Below are positions 25,441 through 38,148 of a stretch of DNA of 64,000 nucleotides, in pieces. The notes under the pieces were generated by a model that saw only the letters and a program-made list of their open reading frames with translations, did no database searches and had not been told where the DNA came from. The stretch's first letter is position 1. Every line of letters begins with the position of its first letter. A program made the translations under genes and the position numbers. This stretch comes from Pardosa pseudoannulata (Eukaryota > Arthropoda > Arachnida > Araneae > Lycosidae), in contig CM063502.1 of NCBI GenBank assembly GCA_032207245.1, positions 70,299,116 to 70,363,115 of the forward strand, given 5' to 3'.

Positions 25441-27600
25441 TATATAAATATGCCTTCTGTAATATTCGAACAAAGTGATGAGCCCCCCTGTAGGAAAATG
25501 TAGACTGTAGCTCTCAAAACCATACAAAATCAAACATATAGAATCATGTAGAGCAGGGGTTACTAAATTGTCTCGGAATCAGACCAAATTTCCTATTTAT
25601 TTTTTTTTTAAGAAAGTGGGGTGACAAGTTGCATATTGTGGACGAAAAAATTTATAGCTCGTTATATATTTATATCTATGAAATAGGTACTACCTAATAT
25701 ATTTAATATCATGAATTAATTATGTAAGTTTTGCAAATTATACTTTGTAATACTGAAGAATTTTTGCCATTATTACTTACGTGTTACAGACGTAACAATT
25801 GTTTTCGTGTATAGCTACAGGTACGTCCTGAAGACGTAAAGAATAATAAAAAAATATGTATACTCAGTGTTGCTAAAAAGTAATGATGTATCTTCTTCTA
25901 GATCTTAGAGGCAATTGAACATATATAGCATAATTCCTAGTGGAAAAGTCAAACCATTAGTAGAAAAGGGGAGTAAATGAAAGAATAATGGACTTTCGTT
26001 TTCTGTGACCAAAGCAATGCCTACATTATTATAAATTATTAAGTTCTATAATGATTTTGTTTTAAAAGTCGAAAGCATTTGTAATAATAATATTTATTGA
26101 TCAAGCAACTGTTTGCAGGCCGCATTGAAACGCTCTTGAGGGTCACAAATGTTCAGCAGGACCCCCTTTAGTAACTTCTGATATAGGGTATTTAAAGTAA
26201 AAGGTTTTAAAATACTATGAAATAATATGAGGTGCAAAATTATCTAAAATGAACGACTATGTGCTCAAGTGCATTCTCTCAAATGCAGCAGCTATAATTT
26301 AATGTTATGGTATGATTTCCTCTCAAGCATGTCAGTGGTTCGATAAATCACAAAACACAATGATTGTTCATAGCAAATATTCTGGGTAAGACTATTAGTC
26401 TGATTGGATACGAAAAACATCGAAAACGACTCAAAGCGAACTATTACGTATGCATTGAGCAAAACAGTGATTCACCTGTAACATGGATGCGATCTCAGGC
26501 GGAAATCACGCGTGACTGCATCGCGTGAGTGGACTACGTCACGGGTCAGACTCGATGGCCAATTTTGGCGAGCACTCTCACTTGCTTTCGATTTATGAAT
26601 GAAAGCGGCATACAGATTCGTCCTTAACCTTGCACGAGACCACCGCAGTTCTCGCAATCTTCGCGTGTCCCTGGCCACATTACATACCGGACAGAACTGA
26701 CTGGACAGATCACGTAAAACACAGCGATGTGACCGTCTTGGAGTGACTGGTGTATGACAGCTGGAGTACAGCCACGCACACCTCATAGCAAGAATTGTCG
26801 CGGGTTATCCATTCGTGATTCCACCATGATAGACGTACACGTGCTTGTAAAAGGAACGAGTAAGTTCTGCATTCTATTTACCAAAGTAGTGTTCTTTCGC
26901 AAAGCAGAGCTTTGATATACTCCTAAGGTTTTGACCAAGATTATATTTTTATTACTACAAACCGCAAAAATAAGCCTTTGTTACAGAACTATTGCTGTGA
27001 TTTATTTTTTGGTGATTTGGGGCTTAAACATGACCTCGGTCCCCGATAATATACTATTTTTTAATAAAAAAAAATCAATAAGAAATTCAATTTTAATATT
27101 TAACAGTAATAATTGCATTAACATTTAAAAAAAATTAATATTGTATGTATTTAAAATTCCATGCAAGATCTTGTGTAATATTTTTTAGTAAATCTATAAA
27201 ACAATCGAGAAAATATATTAAAATTAAATAAATAGAAGATTTTAAAAAGTTAAAATTTTTATTAAAAAATTGAATTTTAATCAAGTATGTAGTTAGTTTT
27301 TTTTTTCCGATAATGTACTTTTTTCGTTGTTAAAATGCAATACAGAAAATTTTTCAAAAAACCTGTTATGTTATGATATATATAACGACAGTTTGAAAAA
27401 TAAGACTATCAGCTCCTCTACGGCATCTAACCCTTTCGTTTAAATAACGATAAATTAAATTTAACTTTCTAATCAAAGAATTACTCATCGTTTGATCGGA
27501 TGCCCATGATTTTATAATGTGTGATATATTTATCTTTCTACATATAATATATTGTTATGATTATATACAATGCTAGGGAACTTGTTTTTATAGCAATATG

Positions 27601-27602
<2 letters not shown>
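25441..27602. other. Intergenic with a GC-rich block at 26440-26830
   Basis: The block is markedly GC-richer than its surroundings. A minus-strand frame at 26472-26786 reads arginine-rich sequence (VARDTRRLRELRWSRARLRT) that matches nothing I know. It may be a decayed Tc1/mariner-like or other transposon fragment, or simply GC-rich DNA. No inverted repeats were found. Confidence 0.25.
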
Positions 27603-27687
<85 letters not shown>

Positions 27688-27711
27688 TGTTTGTGTAAAT
27701 ACATACATACA

Positions 27712-27772
<61 letters not shown>
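27603..27772. repeat. Compound AT / CA / TA microsatellite
   Basis: AT run 27603-27684, CA run 27713-27750, TA run 27751-27772. Open frames here are translations of the dinucleotides and are not genes. Confidence 0.95.
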
Positions 27773-28137
27773 ATACTGATATTGTATATATATATAAATA
27801 ACATGGACAGGTGGTTAAGGCATGGAAGACACATTTAATTTCATATATAAAAACTGCTTTATTGTAATCCTTCTGTCCATGGCTATGCCATTTAGATATC
27901 CTTTGTTCTCATATTTTGCCACGACAAGCGTGGAGGATGTTATCAGCCCGAGTTCCCGCTCAGAACTGTCTTTTTTTGGCGTTGCTACCTAAGCAAATTC
28001 CTATGTCTACTTCCGCGTCAGCTTCTTTACTCGGCATATTTCTGCTCGAGGGTGTGTCTTTTTTCTATTACGTTATCGTTAATGAGTTCTAACTATTTTT
28101 AATTATAACTCGCTTAATTCTTAACCCCCATTTTTAA

Positions 28138-28141
<4 letters not shown>
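27773..28141. other. Unique spacer between two microsatellite clusters
   Basis: About 370 bp with moderate GC content (GTTATCAGCCCGAGTTCCCG). No gene or repeat recognised. Confidence 0.4.
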
Positions 28142-28225
<84 letters not shown>

Positions 28226-28286
28226 AATGCATATATATATAAATGTATAAATGTATATACATATATATTCATATAAAAATGTGTGT

Positions 28287-28355
<69 letters not shown>
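28142..28355. repeat. Compound CA / TA / AT microsatellite
   Basis: CA run 28142-28204, TA run 28205-28225, degenerate AT-rich spacer, AT run 28291-28355. Confidence 0.95.
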
Positions 28356-28358
<3 letters not shown>

Positions 28359-28799
28359 ACATACATATACATACTAGATAATATCACAGTTATAAGGAAT
28401 AAAAATTGAAGCCGTTTACAGACTTCGAGTTTTTCCAGTTTCAAATCATGTTTTATTCATATTTCTTCAAAAGAGACAAAGAAAATGTTCTTTTGAAGGG
28501 GAGGGGCGAACTGAAATTGGAAACTACCCACGCATTTTTGGAAAGCGTGAGGACGACCGTATTTTCAAATTTGATATCGAAACGTAAACTTGCGAAAGAA
28601 GGTCGAAATCGGTGAAACACTACGATAATGCAATCTCAGCTCACCTTAAGAAGTTACAAAACGCTTTTGGAAATTACTAACTTAGAAGGTGAGAAAATTT
28701 TATGTCGGGTGTATTGAGGTATTACTCAATTAATCTCATTAGCCACTAAGTACTAAATTATAATTTTCCTGTAATTAGAAAATATTTCTTTAGGTGGTA

Positions 28800-29990
28800 G
28801 AATACATAATTTCAAACACGAAAAGAAAATTTTAAAAATTTAAGACATAACAATGAAAATCTATAAGCAAAATATGTATTTTTTATTTTCAAAGAAATAC
28901 TCATTTCTTAAAAACATTTTAAATTATTTTACGCAAAACTTATATTACATAAATAGTTTAAAACTATATGTGAAATCCATTTATTTATCCACCATTTAAC
29001 ATATTTAAAATTAAATTTAGTTCAGTAATAATCGTGTCGTGCGCATTTAAACAAACGATTAAAAAAAAAAACTTTCATAAGAATACTAAATTTGGTAACA
29101 CAATTTGAAATGGATTCAAACACAAAAAGAAAATTAAAAAAATTTAAAACATAACAATGATAGTATATTGAAAAAATGTGCATTTTCTACAATCATAAAA
29201 AAAAATATGCATTTCTTAAAAACCTTTTAAATTATTTTGCACAAAATATATATTACATAAATAATTTAAAACTATATGTGCAATCCATCTATTTATCCAC
29301 CATTTAACATATTTAAAATTTATTTCAGTAATAATCGTGTAGTGCGCATTTAAACAAAAGATAAAAAAAAAAACCTCTTATAAGAATACTAAATTTAATA
29401 ACGCAATTTGAAATGGATCCAAACACGAAAAGAAAATTTAAAAATGTAACAATGATAATGGCAAAATGTGCATTTTATGCAATCAAAGAAATGCGCATTT
29501 CTTAAAAACCTTTTAAATTATTTTGCACAAAATATATATTACATAAATAATTTAAAACTATATGTGCAATCCATCTATTTATCCACCATTTAACATATTT
29601 AAAATTTATTTCAGTAATAATCGTGTAGTGCGCATTTAAACAAAAGATAAAAAAAAAAAACTCTTATAAGAATACTAAATTTAATAACACAATTTGAAAT
29701 GGATTCAAACACGAAAAGAAAATTTAAAACGTAACAATGATAATGGCAAAATGTGCATTTTATGCAATCAAAAAAATACGGATTCCTCAAAAACATTTAA
29801 AATTATTTTGCACAAATTTTTTATTACACAAATACTTTAAAGCCATTCGTGCAATCTACTTATTTATTCATCATTTAACATATTTAAAATTTATTTCAGT
29901 AATAATCAAGTCGTGTGCATTTAAGCAAAAAATAAATACATAAATAAATAAACTTTCATTAGAATACTAAATTTTGTATCACCATTTGAA
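28800..29990. repeat. Tandem array, about 290-bp unit, four copies
   Basis: The words ATCGTGTAGTGCGCATTTAA, TTGAAATGGATTCAAACACG and ATTATTTTGCACAAAATATA recur. The GCGCATTTAA anchor at about 29040, 29344, 29630 and 29914 gives periods of 303, 286 and 284. Confidence 0.85.
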
Positions 29991-30178
29991 ATAAATCCTA
30001 AGAGCAAATTAATTGCAGTTAAAGTGTTAATTGCAATTTTACGGAATAGCAACAATCAACAGAACCACCTTTTATAGTTCGCTGTGTAAATGACATAAGT
30101 TTTTTGGATGTCTTGCAAATCTGCAAAATGGTGATACACAGTACTAATCATACTAAAATAACTTTAAAAAGTCATATA

Positions 30179-30975
30179 CATGGTTTCCGCGCACCTGGAA
30201 AGTCAGGGAAAGTCATGGAATATCATGGGTTTATACAATGGATTAATTTTGTCATGGAAAGTCTTGATTTTTCAAGCAAAATGAGTAAAAGTCATGGAAA
30301 GTCATGGATCCGCTAAGCTACCGATTAAAAAAAAATGCATTGAATTGTTTAATTCTATTTTTACTTGTCATTTGGCTGAAGTTACTGAGTTTGGTATTTA
30401 TGTATTATCCTATTGACCATATTGCCAAGTAAAATTTGTTCGCCAAGGAAACTCAAAGCAAGAAAGCTTAATATGTGGGTAAATGTATATTATTCTGGTT
30501 TTTTCTTAAATTGTAGATTAAAACTTTATTAATATAATAATAATTATTTTTTAATAAAAATTAGTTAAGATTTTTGCACAAAATATAAGTTTATCTCTAG
30601 GGATATTGTATATAAACATTATAGGGTTATATTTGGCTATTATTCATGGTCACCTGGATACCAAAGTACCCTGAATTCAAATTGGAAACATTTTGATTGA
30701 AAATTGCTATATGATTAAACTTAGGTATGTAGATACAACAATTTATTTTTATGTATGTGAGTTTGTTAACACTTATAAAGTAAGTTTATAGTTTTTTTGT
30801 GATAAAATTAATGTAGTTTCTCTAAAAGCATATATTTTATTTGTATGTACATCAGAATTTTTATTCGTATATACTTTAATGAAAGCTTTTTAAAGTCAGG
30901 GAAAATGATCTGCTAAATCAGGGAAAGTCATGAAATGTCATGGATTTGAAAAATTTTATTTTGGCAGATACCCTG
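30179..30975. mobile_element. Possible non-autonomous class II element, 797 bp
   Basis: Both ends carry the repeated motif TCAGGGAAAGTCATGG in opposite orientation. The right end reads GGCAGATACCCTG and the left CATGGTTTCCGCGCACC, an imperfect inverted pair. The 6-bp word CATATA flanks the element at 30173-30178 and 30976-30981. No transposase is encoded. The superfamily is not assigned; the CAGGG terminus resembles hAT, but 6 bp does not fit the usual 8-bp duplication. Confidence 0.5.
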
Positions 30976-31385
30976 CATATAACTACCTTGAGAAGTTCAT
31001 TTTGATGTAAATTTTATTTAATTTTTAAAATTCCAGTTGCACTCAATAATTTGTTATTTAATTTGCCTTTATTTTTTATTTTAAAATATGTTTTGAACAG
31101 ATTTGGGCATCATTTTGTTAAATGTTTGAATAGTGTATTTACTGGAGATATTTTAAAATTTGTACGTTGAAAGTACATATTATTTTGACTAGTAATGTAT
31201 GGAAAACCATTCGTAGAAATCTATGAAATATTAAATCACAATGTCATTATAAAATCTAACAATAAATTTAAAAATATTGAATTTAAAAATTATCTACATT
31301 TACAAATTTAACACAACTCATTTATTTTTATGTATATGCGAACAAAGCATCACAACTCTTACCCATTAGTTAGTCCATTTCAGTG
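30976..31385. other. Intergenic, nothing recognised
   Basis: AT-rich sequence without supported features. Confidence 0.5.
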
Positions 31386-31554
31386 TTTTTGGAGCGCTGC
31401 GGTCTACTTTTTGCAACACGAGGGTTAATGAGACCGAGACCTACTGCTTAAAGCCGATCCCGAATGGCTACGTACATCCATGCCATAGTGGGATTCGAAC
31501 ACACGAACTCCGGCTCCGAAGGCCAGTACTCTAACCATTCGGCCATCGTTAGGC
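31386..31554 (-). mobile_element. Family A SINE, near full length
   Basis: A complete, little-diverged copy from TTTTTGGAGCGCTGCGG to CATTCGGCCATCGTTAGGC. The CCAAA tail is worn. No clear target duplication is visible. Confidence 0.9.
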
Positions 31555-31729
31555 TCTATTCATTTTGTTTAAATATTAGAATATTACGTTTTCTGAGTTA
31601 TATTAAACTCAAATAGACTAAATATAACAGAATTTAAATTTTTAAAAACTTTATATAGGAAATCTAATCAGTCCTTTAAAAAGAATAATATCTGCACCTT
31701 CAACGTCTGTTTTTTATCTAATAGGAGAC

Positions 31730-32075
31730 TGAGGCAAAATGGGTTAAAAGTTTAGAAAAACCTTTTCAACATTCCCGGTTTCTTTAATGAAATGGAAATA
31801 ACTTTACGTAGTGGGTACATTAGATTAGACTATATTTTTTATACAGCACACCTGACTGGTTATAATATTTGTCCTTAAATAGGGCAATGGAATAGATGGG
31901 ATAAAATTTGCACCCCCAAAGGCTATTCTTTAGCTATCCTTTAAATAGGAAAATGGGATAAAATGGGTTAAAAGTTTAGAAAAACCCTTTGTAACATTTC
32001 CGTCTTCTTTATGAAAAGAAAAAGAAACGTAATTTTAACTAGTGGGTACTTTAGATTAGACTACATTTTAAACAG
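31730..32075. repeat. Tandem duplication, about 205-bp unit, two copies
   Basis: AAAATGGGTTAAAAGTTTAG and TAGATTAGACTA recur in the same order. Confidence 0.8.
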
Positions 32076-33819
32076 TAAATGATATTTTGATTTGAATTAT
32101 TATTCGTCAGATTTGTTTTACGTAGTATTCACAAGCATTTGTAACTCCTCTCTAAAGAATAAAATTACATCCTGCTAACTCTTATAGCCCGAGGAATACA
32201 TTTTTCTTTTCTTACCCCTTCATACTGTGAGGTATACTGATTTGTCTCTAAGGGGTGGGGTGAATCCCAATTTAAGAATCAAATAAAAATTCGTTTGGAA
32301 AATCTAGTTAAAACACTTTATTTCTAATTTTGATCTTCATATCCAATTAATCTGATTATTCGAAATAACTACTTCGTTAGAAATTTCTTCCTTAATTAAA
32401 TAAAAAGAACAAAATATAATAAAAGATCAATAACAAAATCTAAGCTTTTATGTAATAAAAGTGACTTGCATTAAAACTTTTGAAAGTTTAATAAATAATT
32501 ACTTTAGTTTTGAAAGAAAATGCAAGACTAAGTACATTTATTTCCAAAGAAATTAATCAAATTTCTTTCTTAGCAAGTTCTCTTTTTAGAACTTTTCTTT
32601 CGCTTATTTAATAAAGCCTATTTTTCGCTTCACTTTGATTTTCTATTTTTGTTTTTCCCGTTTACGCTCTAATTTATTGGCATTTAATGCTGTAATTTCA
32701 TGATTTGGTTTTCTTTCATTAAATGCACAACTTCAAGGATTTGTGTTATGGGGATATAATTCCTATTTTTCATTATAACAAATTTTTTTTGATTCGTTAT
32801 AAAATAAAAAAAAATTGCTCCTTTAAAATAAAACTTTTCCAGGTTCTTTAATAATGGTCTAACTTTAAAAAAAATTAGTTTCGTCATTTCAAATTGTTAA
32901 AACAGCATAAGTACATAAAAAATGAAAAAAAAAATTACTTACCTGTAAGACAGCTTTCCAAATCACTTTACGTAATCAGAAAATAAATTTGTATGTCAAA
33001 TTAAAGGTAAATATCTTATCCATTATGTGAATCTAAAATTTTAAAGGTATCTGATTTTTATATTTAAAAAAAATAAAAACTGGTAAGAAATTAAGAATTG
33101 TATAAAATTTGACTTTATAATGCTATAAAATAAATTATATCTCTCGTAATAATATAATCGAAGTTCACAAAACGAAAAATGTGTAAAAGAAAATTAGCTT
33201 CTATTTAACAAAAAGAAAAAAAATGTGTTAGCTTAGTTTAAAAGTTTTTTGGCTAGAAAGTGGATTTATATGTTTTCTCACTTGGTATAGATATTTTATA
33301 ATTTTTTAAAAAGTATTGCTTCATATCACGAAACAAATCAATTTTTAAAATGTAAAAATCTTATTAATGATAAAGTAAAAATTTTATTTGGAGCAGATAT
33401 TTTTATTTTACAAAAAATCAAAAACCGCCTGTTATATTGTAGACTTTCAGTTTGAAAGATTCTATGTCCCCTTAAAATATGTCTTCCAATATACAAATAA
33501 AATTAGAAACACGTATTCCTGCCCGAGCATTTTTTTTATTGTTATGCCAGACGAATAAAAAATAAGTATTGTTGATCGGAGAGTTTCGTATTTTCCTTTG
33601 ACATATCAAGACCAATGAGTAGTGACTGTGATCACGTAAACATAACCATGACAGATGTCACACGGTGACTGACATATGACAGGGCCTTCTGCTGTAACTT
33701 GCGAACTATATCACGCATAGTTCCTACCAAGGCTTATTTGCTACTTACTCAATCGTGGAAGCATTATGACAATGACAGACACAGTTGACAAGGGCATTAA
33801 GTCATGCATTGAACACATA
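32076..33819. other. Intergenic, nothing recognised except short dyads
   Basis: Very AT-rich. A slightly GC-richer stretch at about 33600-33700 has inverted words (TGTCACACGGTGACTGACA) of unknown meaning. Confidence 0.4.
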
Positions 33820-34527
33820 CTATTCTTCTCTTTTCAATCTGACGCTGCGGGTGACACTTGTTAGCTAACATAAGATTGTAGGTAAGGCTTAAAACAAATA
33901 CCGTAAAGGATTTTTAAGCTTTTAGTGTAAATAGAGACTGGTTCTAATAGTTTTGGTTCGAGTTAATTTAGCACACAAATTTAAAAGCAGTCGGGCAGTT
34001 TTTGTTAGGTTCCAGTGAATTATTAAATCAGACGATTTAATAATAACAAATAATGCTATTCTTCTCTTTTCAATCTGACGCTGCGTGTGACACTTGTTAG
34101 CTAACATAAGATAGTAGGTAAGGCTTAAAACAAATACCGTAAAATATTTTTAAGCTTTTGGTGTAAATAGAGACTGTTTCAGATAGTTTTGGTTCCAGTT
34201 AATTTAGCACTCAGATTTAAAAGCAGTCAGCCAGTTTTTGTTAGGTTTTAGTGTATTATTAAATCGGACGATTTAATAATAACAACTAATACTATTCTTC
34301 TCTTTTCAATCTGACGCTTCAGGTGACACTTGTTAGTTAACATAAGATAGTAGGTAAGGCTTAAAACAAATACCGTAAAGAATTTTTAATATTTTGGTGT
34401 AAATAGAGGCTGGTTCAAATAGTTTTGGTTCCAGTTAATTTAGCACATAAATTTAAAAGCAGTTAGCCAGTTTTTGTTAGGTTCCAGTAAGTTATTAAAT
34501 CAGACGATTTAATAATAACCAAAATTA
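33820..34527. repeat. Tandem array, 236-bp unit, three copies
   Basis: TATTCTTCTCTTTTCAATCT recurs at 33821, 34057 and 34293. The units are nearly identical, including GACACTTGTTAGCTAACATA and CAGACGATTTAATAATAAC. Confidence 0.95.
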
Positions 34528-34964
34528 TTATGTCTTGAAAATACAGACGTATCTTGTATTTGATTTCAAAACTTTATTTTTTAAAACAGTTATTTAATTA
34601 TTGTTTATGGCAAGGCTGTTTTTCACTTTTCTGTACGAGCTGAAGTAAAACGTGGATATGCAGTTAAAATGAATAGACATAACAAAATACTTTATATATT
34701 GTGAAGAATCTAATTTTGATTATCTAGAACCATGAATATATATGTGAGGATGTTATTAATTAATTAACTATATATGTGTATTTATGTGTTTTTATTCGTA
34801 TGTTCATAATCGTCTTCGTTGACCTCAGTTTCCAATAGTGTCATTCACAGAAAACTAGAATCTTGTCAATTATACCAAAAGAAATGGGAAAAAAAAAGAT
34901 GAAAATTAATCGATATTCAATAAGAGTTTATGTTAACAGGGAAAATAATTCACAAAATTTGAGA
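34528..34964. other. Intergenic, nothing recognised
   Basis: AT-rich sequence without supported features. Confidence 0.5.
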
Positions 34965-35122
34965 CTGGTTTGTTAGTTGGGAGTGTTGCTACTTGAGGAT
35001 TAGTTTGAGAGGGACTTAGTGGTGAAAGCAGATTCAGAACGGCTTCGTATATTTTTACCATCAGCGGAACTCGAATTCCGGTACCAAAGAGCAGTTCCCT
35101 ACACATTCGGTCACCATTCCGT
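34965..35122 (-). mobile_element. Family A SINE, old copy
   Basis: Recognisable by CAGATTCAGAACGGCTTCG, GGAACTCGAATTCCGGTACC and ACACATTCGGTCACCATTCC. Heavily diverged. Confidence 0.65.
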
Positions 35123-36149
35123 AACAAAATTTGACATTCTCCGACTATCTTTATAACATTAAAAGAGTTAAAGATTTAATTACAATTAAAGTTCAGTACC
35201 CTACGACGAAATGCATACTATAGGCTATTGTAGTATTACATATTGTATTAGTACGTATTTTATTAGTACTATAAATATGTTACAGTGCGAAGAATATGGT
35301 ATAAATTATAAATCTAAAGTGAGGCTAAAAGAAAATATTAATACTAGACTATTCTTTTAATACGCTATTGAAGTACTTTAAAAATATATTAAAGAATAAC
35401 TGCTTGGTAAATAAGTTTTATTCAAAATAAAATTACATTTTCTTAAACATCATCAGTTAAGAAGTATAAAGAAAAACTCTGAAACTATATCGGTAAAATA
35501 TCCAAATATATGATAATAACAACCATACATTTATAGCTTAAACCACCAATCGACATGAATAAAACCATCATTAATTATTCTGTAATGGGATGTATAATTA
35601 TAATTCTAGTTGCATAATCTCTTTTTACTCGCCTGAAACTCTTCAAAAAATAATTACATTGCGTTTACAAATGAAAGTACATTTTTTTATTACAGAATTA
35701 TTTCCCAAGCACAAAACAGTTACAAATAATTATTTTCAGTCATTTAACACACGGAGCTTTGAGACAGCATTAAGAAACCAGAACATATTAGCCTTCGGAG
35801 CGATTTATCACTTCCCGGGATATATGTTAACTGTAACACATTTTTTAGACATTTAATTCGCTTTTTTATATTTGCCAGGAGATGCCGTATTATGGGCGAC
35901 ACTCATTGCAATACCTTCTTCGGTATATAGATTCATTTTTCACCTCTTGTTAGTGCTGAAAAATTCCGCTGTCAAAATATTTATAAACTGACCGAATAAA
36001 GATTGCTTACGTTTAAGAAGATTAATGATGTAGTTGGTTGCTTTAGATGCCTTGAAGCCTGTTTGAACAAGCCATGAAAGTATAAAGTTCATCATTACTT
36101 TTCTGTGTACTTAGCGCTGTGCTTCTTAAGGCGACAGTGGACTTTAAGC
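35123..36149. other. Intergenic, nothing recognised
   Basis: AT-rich sequence. An open frame at 35590-35856 has no protein-like features and is not called. Confidence 0.45.
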
Positions 36150-36393
36150 TGGGATGAAATTAGGGTGAAAATTCGACGCTTCTAACTCTTTAAATTGAGA
36201 AATATAATAATGAACGAAAATCAAAAAGATTGTTTTATGCATCATAATATGATGAATATAATCCGTGCTAGGATATAAAATACAATTATAACTAATAATC
36301 TTTTTAAACGTTTTTGGAAAGTAAAAGTTTTTGCACTTTTTGAATAGGGATGAAATTAGGATGAAAATTCGACGCTTCTAACTCTTTGAATTG

Positions 36394-36468
36394 GTTTGGT
36401 TTGGATTTGGATTTGGAGCGCTACGGTCTACTTTTTGCAACACGAAGGCTAATGAGACCGGGACCTAC
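36394..36468 (-). mobile_element. Family A SINE, 5'-truncated 75-bp fragment with target duplication
   Basis: It holds only the 3' body and an extended CCAAA/CCAAAT tail. A perfect 14-bp duplication AACTCTTTGAATTG flanks it at 36380-36393 and 36469-36482. Confidence 0.9.
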
Positions 36469-36675
36469 AACTCTTTGAATTGAGAAATATAATGAATGAA
36501 AATCAAAAAGATTGTTTTATGCATCCTAATATAATGAATATAATCCGTGCAAGGATATAAAATACAATTATAACTAATAATCTTTTTAAACGTTTTTGGA
36601 AAGTAAAAGTTTTTGCACTTTTTGAATAGGGATGGAATTAGGATGAAAATTCGACACTTCTAACTCTTTGAATTG

Positions 36676-36750
36676 GTTTGGTTTGGATTTGGATTTGGAG
36701 CGCTACGGTCTACTTTTTGCAACACGAAGGCTAATGAGACCGGGACCTAC
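36676..36750 (-). mobile_element. Second copy of the 75-bp SINE fragment, made by tandem duplication
   Basis: Identical in extent to the fragment 282 bp upstream, with the same flanking AACTCTTTGAATTG words (36662-36675, 36751-36764). It arose by duplication of the unit and not by a second insertion. Confidence 0.9.
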
Positions 36751-37099
36751 AACTCTTTGAATTGAGAAATATAATGTATGAAAATCAAAAAGATTGTTTT
36801 ATGCTTCATAATATAATGAATATAATCCGTGCAAGGATATAAAATACAATTATAACTAATAATCTTTTTAAACGTTTTTGGAAAGTAAAAGTTTTTGCCC
36901 TTTTTGAATATTTGAATCTCTCCGAGTGTATTTCTACCTGTATTTGAAATTTATCGTTTCTGCCTTATAGAATTTATAATAAAGAGTTAAATTTTATATG
37001 TTCTGAAATCTAAAATTTGTCAATGATGTTTTTAAACTATAATGGATATTTTGTTCAGTAGAGATGAATAATTTGCCTTTTTCTCCATATATAATCCTT

Positions 37100-37274
37100 G
37101 CCGAACGATGGCCGATTGGTTAGGGTGCTGGCCTTCGGTACTGGAATTCGTGGGTTCGAATCCTACAATAGCAAGGATATTCGTAGCCTTTCGGAATCGG
37201 CTTTAAGCTGTAGGTCATGGTCTCATTAGCCCTCGTGTTGCAAAAAGTAGACCGTATCACTCAAAACCAAACCC
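37100..37274 (+). mobile_element. Family A SINE, full length
   Basis: Complete head starting GCCGAACGATGGCCGATTGG, B-box region GTGGGTTCGAATCCTAC and body to CTCAAAACCAAACCCC. No clear target duplication. Confidence 0.9.
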
Positions 37275-37380
37275 CTGAATGGTTATAATCAGGCCAGGCC
37301 AACCCAAAACACTTTGCAAGTCACACATATGTGTAGCGAAGGGAGAGGTGTGGGGTGGGGTTTGTAACCTCCTCATGAGG

Positions 37381-37562
37381 TTTGGTTGGTTTGGTTTGGA
37401 GTGCTGCGGTCTACTGTTTTGCAACACGAGGGCTAATGAGACCGGGACCTACTGCTTAACGCCGATTCCGAACGGCTACGAACAACCATGCCATAGTGGG
37501 ATTCGAACCCACGAACTCCGGTTCCGAAGGCCAGTACCCTAACCATTCGGCCATCGTTCGGC
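37381..37562 (-). mobile_element. Family A SINE, full length, young
   Basis: A complete 182-bp copy with tail TTTGGTTGGTTTGGTTTGG and head ending CATCGTTCGGC. A perfect 14-bp target duplication ACCTCCTCATGAGG lies at 37367-37380 and 37563-37576. Confidence 0.97.
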
Positions 37563-37576
37563 ACCTCCTCATGAGG

Positions 37577-38148
37577 ATGGCTGCCTATATGCGTTGTATA
37601 TATAATAATTGATGCATTAATTTTTAGATAGGAGTTGAAGAGTTAAAAATCCCCCCCCATGAAAAATTAATCGTTACTCCTCTGGAGTTGCATAAGATAT
37701 ACACTTTATGCCAGCCAGTTGCATTGTGCACAATTTAATAGGTAATTTTAAAATAATCCATTATTATTATAGTTTTATCAGCACATAAATTAATATTTTG
37801 AATATTAAATGTTAACTTCTACACAAATAATTATAACAATAAGAATCAATAAAATATCTAATATTACATTAAGCATCATCAGTTCGATATTTGTTTCAAA
37901 TATAAATTTCGTAAATTGCGTAGCGAGTTGCAAAATTCTACAGGCGGCTCAAAGTGTGTCTACCCCTGTTTATAACAGATTTATTCTGTCTTAAAGGTAT
38001 TTTATAGATAAAGATACTCACATTATCTGTAAAAGAGATGCACATGAACAATTTCCGATCAAACTACTTTTGAAATAATTGATAACTTATAACTTTTGAA
38101 ATAATGAATATTTTACCGGAACATTTGGACATTCAACTGAGGCTTGTT
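37577..38148. other. Intergenic, nothing recognised
   Basis: AT-rich sequence without supported features. Confidence 0.5.

Larger units (their letters stand above)
36150..36905. repeat. Tandem array of a composite unit (282-285 bp) that captured a SINE fragment
   Basis: Units start at AACTCTTT: 36184, 36469 and 36751. The first two include a 75-bp SINE fragment and the third is partial. An upstream SINE-free segment (36150-36183) matches 36346-36379, 196 bp away, which reveals the original shorter unit. Confidence 0.9.

Noticed and set aside
27530..28444. Several open frames of up to 107 codons over the microsatellites
   Set aside because: They are translations of AT and CA dinucleotide runs (YIYIYI, VCVCVC) with no independent coding signal.
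37100..37180. tRNA gene suggested by A-box and B-box in family A copies
   Set aside because: No anticodon arm or acceptor closure is preserved and the sequence continues into a shared non-tRNA body; these are SINEs.
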